Below, one piece after another: positions 6,336-8,982 of a stretch of 8,982 nt of DNA (position 1 is its first letter; each line of letters begins with the position of its first letter). Origin of the DNA: Altererythrobacter sp. (lineage in GTDB: Bacteria; Pseudomonadota; Alphaproteobacteria; Sphingomonadales; Sphingomonadaceae); assembly GCA_023299945.1 (NCBI GenBank), contig JALZVZ010000025.1, positions 1-8,982 of the forward strand, given 5' to 3'. The notes beneath the pieces are model-generated. The model was not told the origin of the DNA. It did no database searches and worked only from the letters and a program-made list of their open reading frames with translations. The translations under genes and the position numbers were made by a program.

Positions 6336-6971
6336 TTACAAATTTGAACGGGGGCAATTCACAGCTGCGCCGCGTGCTTCCAGCCTGCGCTCAATATCGG
6401 CGGCATGGGCAGGCGGCAATTGCGGTAGGCCGTCACAGATGAAACTGCGCTGCCATATTTTGCGGGTGGAGAGCAGTCTGGCGGCCTCCGCGCGGGTTGC
6501 CGGATGCGCAAATATGCTCTTAGCGATGGGCGCCAATTGTGGGCGATCGAGCGCGATTATCCAAAGCGCGAGATAGCGTCTTGCTGCCTGTTTGTGGTCA
6601 CCGATTTCCTGAGCCATGGCCAGCATCGCGCGCTGGGTCACAGGATCGCGCCAGCCGCGCTGGCCCGCCATTTGTACCGCAGTGCTTGCCGTTTCATTAC
6701 TGCCTGATAGCAAATGCGCCTCTGCCAGCATTCGCAAATGTTCCGCAGGCATGGGGCGGCGGGCAAGCAGAGCGCGGGTTTGCGATAGTGCAAGCGCATT
6801 ATCTCCGCTTTCCAGAGACGCCTCTGCCCGCTGCGCCAGCGCAAATCCCGCGAACTGATCCGGCACATATGCGTCCAATTCAGCATCATAACGCGATTGC
6901 CGGTCAAGCTGCGCCAAGGCAGCGATTATGCCCACGCATGCCAATAAGGAGAGCCACAAGACCTGCTTCAT
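6336..6971 (-). CDS. Membrane-anchored helical-repeat (TPR-like) protein, function unknown
   Basis: A 211-residue protein. Residues about 4-21 (VLWLSLLACVGIIAALAQL) form an N-terminal signal anchor, so the rest probably sits in the periplasm. The body is Ala-rich and helical with TPR-like pairs, such as FALAQRAEASLESGDNALALSQTRALLARRP at about 43-73 and AEHLRMLAEAHLLSGSNETASTAVQMAGQRG at about 75-105. Two cysteines lie in the C-terminal third (about 179 and 205). Its ATG overlaps the ligase stop (ATGA), with GGGGAAGAG just upstream, so the two are translationally coupled and probably act together, for example as a scaffold for glycan assembly. I cannot assign a named family beyond the repeat character. 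Confidence 0.75.
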   Translation of the reverse strand: MKQVLWLSLLACVGIIAALAQLDRQSRYDAELDAYVPDQFAGFALAQRAEASLESGDNALALSQTRALLARRPMPAEHLRMLAEAHLLSGSNETASTAVQMAGQRGWRDPVTQRAMLAMAQEIGDHKQAARRYLALWIIALDRPQLAPIAKSIFAHPATRAEAARLLSTRKIWQRSFICDGLPQLPPAHAADIERRLEARGAAVNCPRSNL

Positions 6972-8320
6972 TGCTCTTCCCCCGCTGCGCTAAATCTCAG
7001 CAGCAGCAAGAATAGCAGGCCCGCTGCGCACAGCATGGTCATATTCCTAAGCGTGTAGTCGAGAATCGATTGGAAGCCGATCATCGCAAGCCCAGCGCCG
7101 CTGCCCCAGGCGATCCAGCGGTGCTGCAGCTCTGCCACTGCGCGCGCTTTGAATGCGAGCCAAGCGATATAAATCGCCCACGCCGTCAGTAGGATCAGGC
7201 CCAGCAGGCCGGCCTCTATGCCCATTTCCAAATAGTCATTATGTGCCCGGCCAGCCTTGCGTATGCCGGTGTTCTCTAGCGATTGATCGATCTGAAACAC
7301 TTCGTCAAATGTGCCCATTCCAGAGCCCAATGGCCAATATTTTCCTGCAGTAAATAGGGCGTCATCCCAGATAAAGGCGCGGGTATCTGCTGTTTGGGCA
7401 AACCGGTTTAGGCTTGTCTCCAGCCGCGATCCCGGAATGCTGATCGCCAGCAATGCGGCCAATGCCACACCTGCCGCTCCCGCGGTCAGCAGCGCCTTTT
7501 TGCCGTTTACCCGCCTGTAGAAGCCGCCGATCACGCGCCAGCCGAGCATTAAAGATGGGATGAGGGCGAGCACAATTGCACTGCGTGAACGTGTCAGCAG
7601 GACCGCAAATAGGAGGAGCGCGAACAGGGCAATCCGCGCAGTGAGCAATGGTTTGCGGTGCAAATCTAGCGGCAGACAGGCAAGCATTACCATTGCAAGG
7701 GCTAGGAATAGCCCGGCGGAATTGCGGTTCGCAAATGTACCAAACAGGACGCCGGGCATGGGGTTTTCAGGATAAAACAATCCGGTTTGTCCCTGCGAAA
7801 GCACTTGGGGGACGCCGATGGCAAAGCTTAGCGCGCCCAGCGCCACGATCATCCAAGCCAGCATGATCAAGGCGCGCTTCTCCAATTTCCAACCAAGGGC
7901 GATGACCGCGACCGGACCGATCAGTGCCAGCAAAGCGGTCAGCGTGCGGCTGGGGTCAAGACTAAGCGCAAACCAGCCAGCAGGATTGCCGGCCAATATT
8001 CGTGCCTCAACCGCCATGTCACGGCCTGGAAAGCTGTGCCAAATGCCGGGTGGGAGCGGGATCAATTGCATAGCGGGCAAGGCTGCTGCGGAAAATACAA
8101 GCGCTTTTGCCGGCAATGGAGCTTCGCGCCAAAATGCAAAGAATTGCGACCGCCCCAATGCCAAAGCGATCAACGCAGCGAGCTGAACAAAGAAGTTGGA
8201 AAGCCCGTAAGCCACGCCTCCGCCGCCCCAAATCCCTGCAATCAGGATGAGCGCAAATAGCGGCCATTTATTTGATCTCGACTTGGCTTCGGCGTTCGGC
8301 ACTAGCTGGCGCAAATGCAA
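6968..8320 (-). CDS. O-antigen ligase / Wzy-type polymerase family membrane protein
   Basis: A 450-residue polytopic protein with about 11-13 hydrophobic segments and the Wzy_C/WaaL-type core. Visible landmarks are FANRNSAG (196-203), TRSRSA (243-248), a large periplasmic loop at about 295-365 with RAFIWDDAL and PLGSGMGTF, and AHNDYLEMGIEAG (359-371), whose His360 matches the position of the key histidine of such ligases. Members move or polymerise undecaprenyl-diphosphate-linked glycans at the periplasmic face; whether this one is a ligase, a polymerase or a protein glycosyltransferase cannot be told. The start is uncertain. The frame opens with TTG at 8320 (or GTG at 8302) and has no nearby in-frame ATG. 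An ATG at 8330, overlapping the previous stop, is out of frame by one base. Confidence 0.88.
   Translation of the reverse strand: MHLRQLVPNAEAKSRSNKWPLFALILIAGIWGGGGVAYGLSNFFVQLAALIALALGRSQFFAFWREAPLPAKALVFSAAALPAMQLIPLPPGIWHSFPGRDMAVEARILAGNPAGWFALSLDPSRTLTALLALIGPVAVIALGWKLEKRALIMLAWMIVALGALSFAIGVPQVLSQGQTGLFYPENPMPGVLFGTFANRNSAGLFLALAMVMLACLPLDLHRKPLLTARIALFALLLFAVLLTRSRSAIVLALIPSLMLGWRVIGGFYRRVNGKKALLTAGAAGVALAALLAISIPGSRLETSLNRFAQTADTRAFIWDDALFTAGKYWPLGSGMGTFDEVFQIDQSLENTGIRKAGRAHNDYLEMGIEAGLLGLILLTAWAIYIAWLAFKARAVAELQHRWIAWGSGAGLAMIGFQSILDYTLRNMTMLCAAGLLFLLLLRFSAAGEEQ
8288..8300. repeat. 7-bp near-tandem repeat at the ligase 5' end
   Basis: On the coding strand GCCGAAC is followed by GCCGAAG. 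Removing one seven-base unit would fuse the ATG frame that opens at 8330 to the ligase frame without a stop. See the finding on this junction. Confidence 0.6.
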
Positions 8321-8326
8321 GAAATT

Positions 8327-8722
8327 TCATCCGGCTCCATTGGAGGCATTGCGCGGCATCTGGGTGTTGGAGGAATCGCCGCCATTGCCGCCATTGCCGC
8401 CGCCCAATGCAAGCGCTCCGCCAAGCAATACGCCTAGACCGATCAGAATGAGACCCCATGACGTACCGCCTTTTTTGGCAATGGCAGCAGGGACGGCTTC
8501 AACCGGTGGTGCCGGTGTTTCCACAACAGGCGGGGCCGGTTGGCGCAGAGGCAGCAGACAGCCGCCCAATTGCTGTGCGCACAAAAGCGCTGAATAAGAC
8601 ATGACTTGGCCCTGCAAAGGCGCGCTAGTTGCTGCACGCGTGCTCGCTTGCGCGGCTATAGGAGCCATCGCCATTGCTGCTGTGGCAGCTGTAAGGAGTA
8701 AACGCGGTGCTATTTGTGTCAT
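8327..8722 (-). CDS. Small secreted or membrane-anchored protein with Gly/Asn-rich tail, function unknown
   Basis: A 131-residue protein. Residues 1-26 look like a signal peptide ending at AQA/S. Next come two cysteines (48 and 55), a Pro/Val-rich stretch (about 61-78, PAPPVVETPAPPVEAVP), a basic pair Lys83-Lys84, a hydrophobic helix WGLILIGLGVLLGGALAL (89-106) with glycines in zipper-like spacing, and a tail rich in Gly and Asn (GGGNGGNGGDSSN). The basic pair before the helix sits oddly with a cleaved signal peptide under the positive-inside rule. No known family is recognised; it lacks the PEP-CTERM or LPXTG sorting pattern. Its TGA ends 6 nt before the TTG of the ligase, so a shared transcript is likely. 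The ATG at 8722 has only a weak purine-rich AAAAAGACG upstream. Confidence 0.7.
   Translation of the reverse strand: MTQIAPRLLLTAATAAMAMAPIAAQASTRAATSAPLQGQVMSYSALLCAQQLGGCLLPLRQPAPPVVETPAPPVEAVPAAIAKKGGTSWGLILIGLGVLLGGALALGGGNGGNGGDSSNTQMPRNASNGAG
8378..8401. repeat. 9-bp tandem repeat encoding the Gly-Gly-Asn tail
   Basis: GCCGCCATT occurs twice in a row (8378-8386, 8387-8395), followed by a partial GCCGCC. On the coding strand this gives Asn-Gly-Gly units in the C-terminal tail of the small protein. The unit is a multiple of three, so copy changes would alter tail length and not the frame. Confidence 0.6.
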
Positions 8723-8767
8723 ATCTATGCGTCTTTTTAAGCGTTTCAGCTTTGAACATTGGCCTAG

Positions 8768-8796
8768 TATTTACCTTAGGTTCGCTCGATTGACAA
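8768..8796 (-). promoter_or_regulatory. Candidate sigma70-like promoter for the small protein-ligase-TPR run
   Basis: On the minus strand TTGTCA (8796-8791), a 17-bp spacer, then TAAATA (8773-8768). The -35 matches consensus at five of six bases and the -10 at three of six. Transcription would start near 8761 and leave a leader of about 40 nt before the ATG at 8722. It overlaps the last codons of the upstream membrane-protein gene. Confidence 0.4.
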
Positions 8797-8982
8797 ACTC
8801 TGAAGCATTTCGGGGCCACTTATGGCAATGTGTTCACCGGCAATGATGAGCAGGCCAATGGCGGCCGTGGCCGCTAATAACCCAGCGATCGGGCCAAAAA
8901 AGGCAAGCACCGCGCCTCGACAAAAGATAGGGGATCGCCAAGGTCGCCACAGAGGCCAGTAATGTTAGCCCTGCAATCACTG
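8776..8982 (-). CDS. 3' end of a membrane protein with an apparent frameshift (partial, unidentified)
   Basis: Two minus-strand frames share one hydrophobic protein. From the window edge, one frame reads VIAGLTLLASVATLAIPYLL and then turns into Trp/His/Cys-rich sequence up to a stop. A second frame takes over with GAVLAFFGPIAGLLAATAAI and GLLIIAGEHIAISGPEML, and ends in TAA at 8776-8778. The switch lies between about 8926 and 8896. A run of six T on the coding strand (8896-8901) is the likeliest site, since five T would keep one frame throughout. The plus strand here is only antisense shadow. The family is not recognisable from the roughly 65 visible residues. It could be a real pseudogene, a sequencing indel, or slippage during expression. 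Confidence 0.45.

Noticed and set aside
8268..8330. Twenty-codon peptide from the ATG at 8330 as a gene in its own right
   Set aside because: It is too short and featureless to call; it is treated as evidence about the ligase start instead.
8327..8420. C-terminal sorting signal (PEP-CTERM or LPXTG type) on the small protein
   Set aside because: No PEP or LPXTG motif, and the sequence after the hydrophobic helix is Gly/Asn-rich and not a short basic tail.
8790..8795. Perfect TTGACA on the + strand as a -35 box
   Set aside because: No acceptable -10 lies 16-18 bp downstream (the bases there are GGGCCA-like), and no + strand gene follows in the window.
8821..8962. Short + strand frame starting near 8822 with many Met and Ala
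   Set aside because: It is the typical antisense shadow of a hydrophobic minus-strand protein; the minus-strand reading is far more protein-like.

Overview
The window looks like chromosomal housekeeping sequence from an alphaproteobacterium, most likely a sphingomonad (Sphingomonadales, possibly Erythrobacteraceae). This rests on protein character and gene content: a YggT-FolD pair, a CnoX/YbbN-type thioredoxin that keeps its CGPC site, and a stand-alone LON-domain protein. The family-level placement is inference. No phage, transposase, integrase or CRISPR signal is visible.

Layout. (1) Positions 1-2662, + strand: the last codons of an upstream gene, then a tight run of yggT, folD, a lipoprotein gene and a marC-family gene. 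Junctions are 0 nt, 1 nt, a 4-nt ATGA overlap and 18 nt, so they are probably co-transcribed. (2) 2738-3811, + strand: an exported serine hydrolase of the beta-lactamase/penicillin-binding-protein fold, with a GTG start and a hairpin over its ribosome-binding region. (3) 5382-3822, - strand: the thioredoxin-TPR chaperedoxin gene followed 4 nt later by a LON substrate-binding-domain gene, converging on the serine hydrolase. (4) 5383-5608: a 226-bp gene-free stretch with an inverted repeat, a 13-bp direct repeat and a terminator-like hairpin. (5) 5609-5683: tRNA-Gly(GCC) on +. (6) 8722-5753, - strand: a small secreted or membrane protein, an O-antigen-ligase/Wzy-like polytopic enzyme, a TPR-like membrane-anchored protein and a flavin reductase. 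(7) 8982-8776, - strand: the 3' end of an unidentified membrane protein whose reading frame is broken near a run of six T.

How the genes work together. yggT-folD-lipoprotein-marC mixes one-carbon metabolism (FolD) with envelope proteins. The chaperedoxin and the LON-domain protein form a plausible proteostasis pair. The small protein, ligase and TPR genes look like a compact module for polymerising or transferring a surface glycan. A sigma70-like promoter at about 8768-8796 may drive it, and the flavin reductase at its end may simply ride along.

Most unusual points. The ligase has no in-frame ATG near its N-terminus. An ATG that overlaps the previous stop codon (ATGA) is out of frame with it, and removing one unit of a 7-bp near-tandem repeat at 8288-8300 would join that ATG to the ligase frame. 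A second apparent frameshift, at a homopolymer near 8896-8926, lies about 600 bp away. Either could be a sequencing or assembly error, a real mutation, or a phase-variable switch; the sequence alone does not decide.
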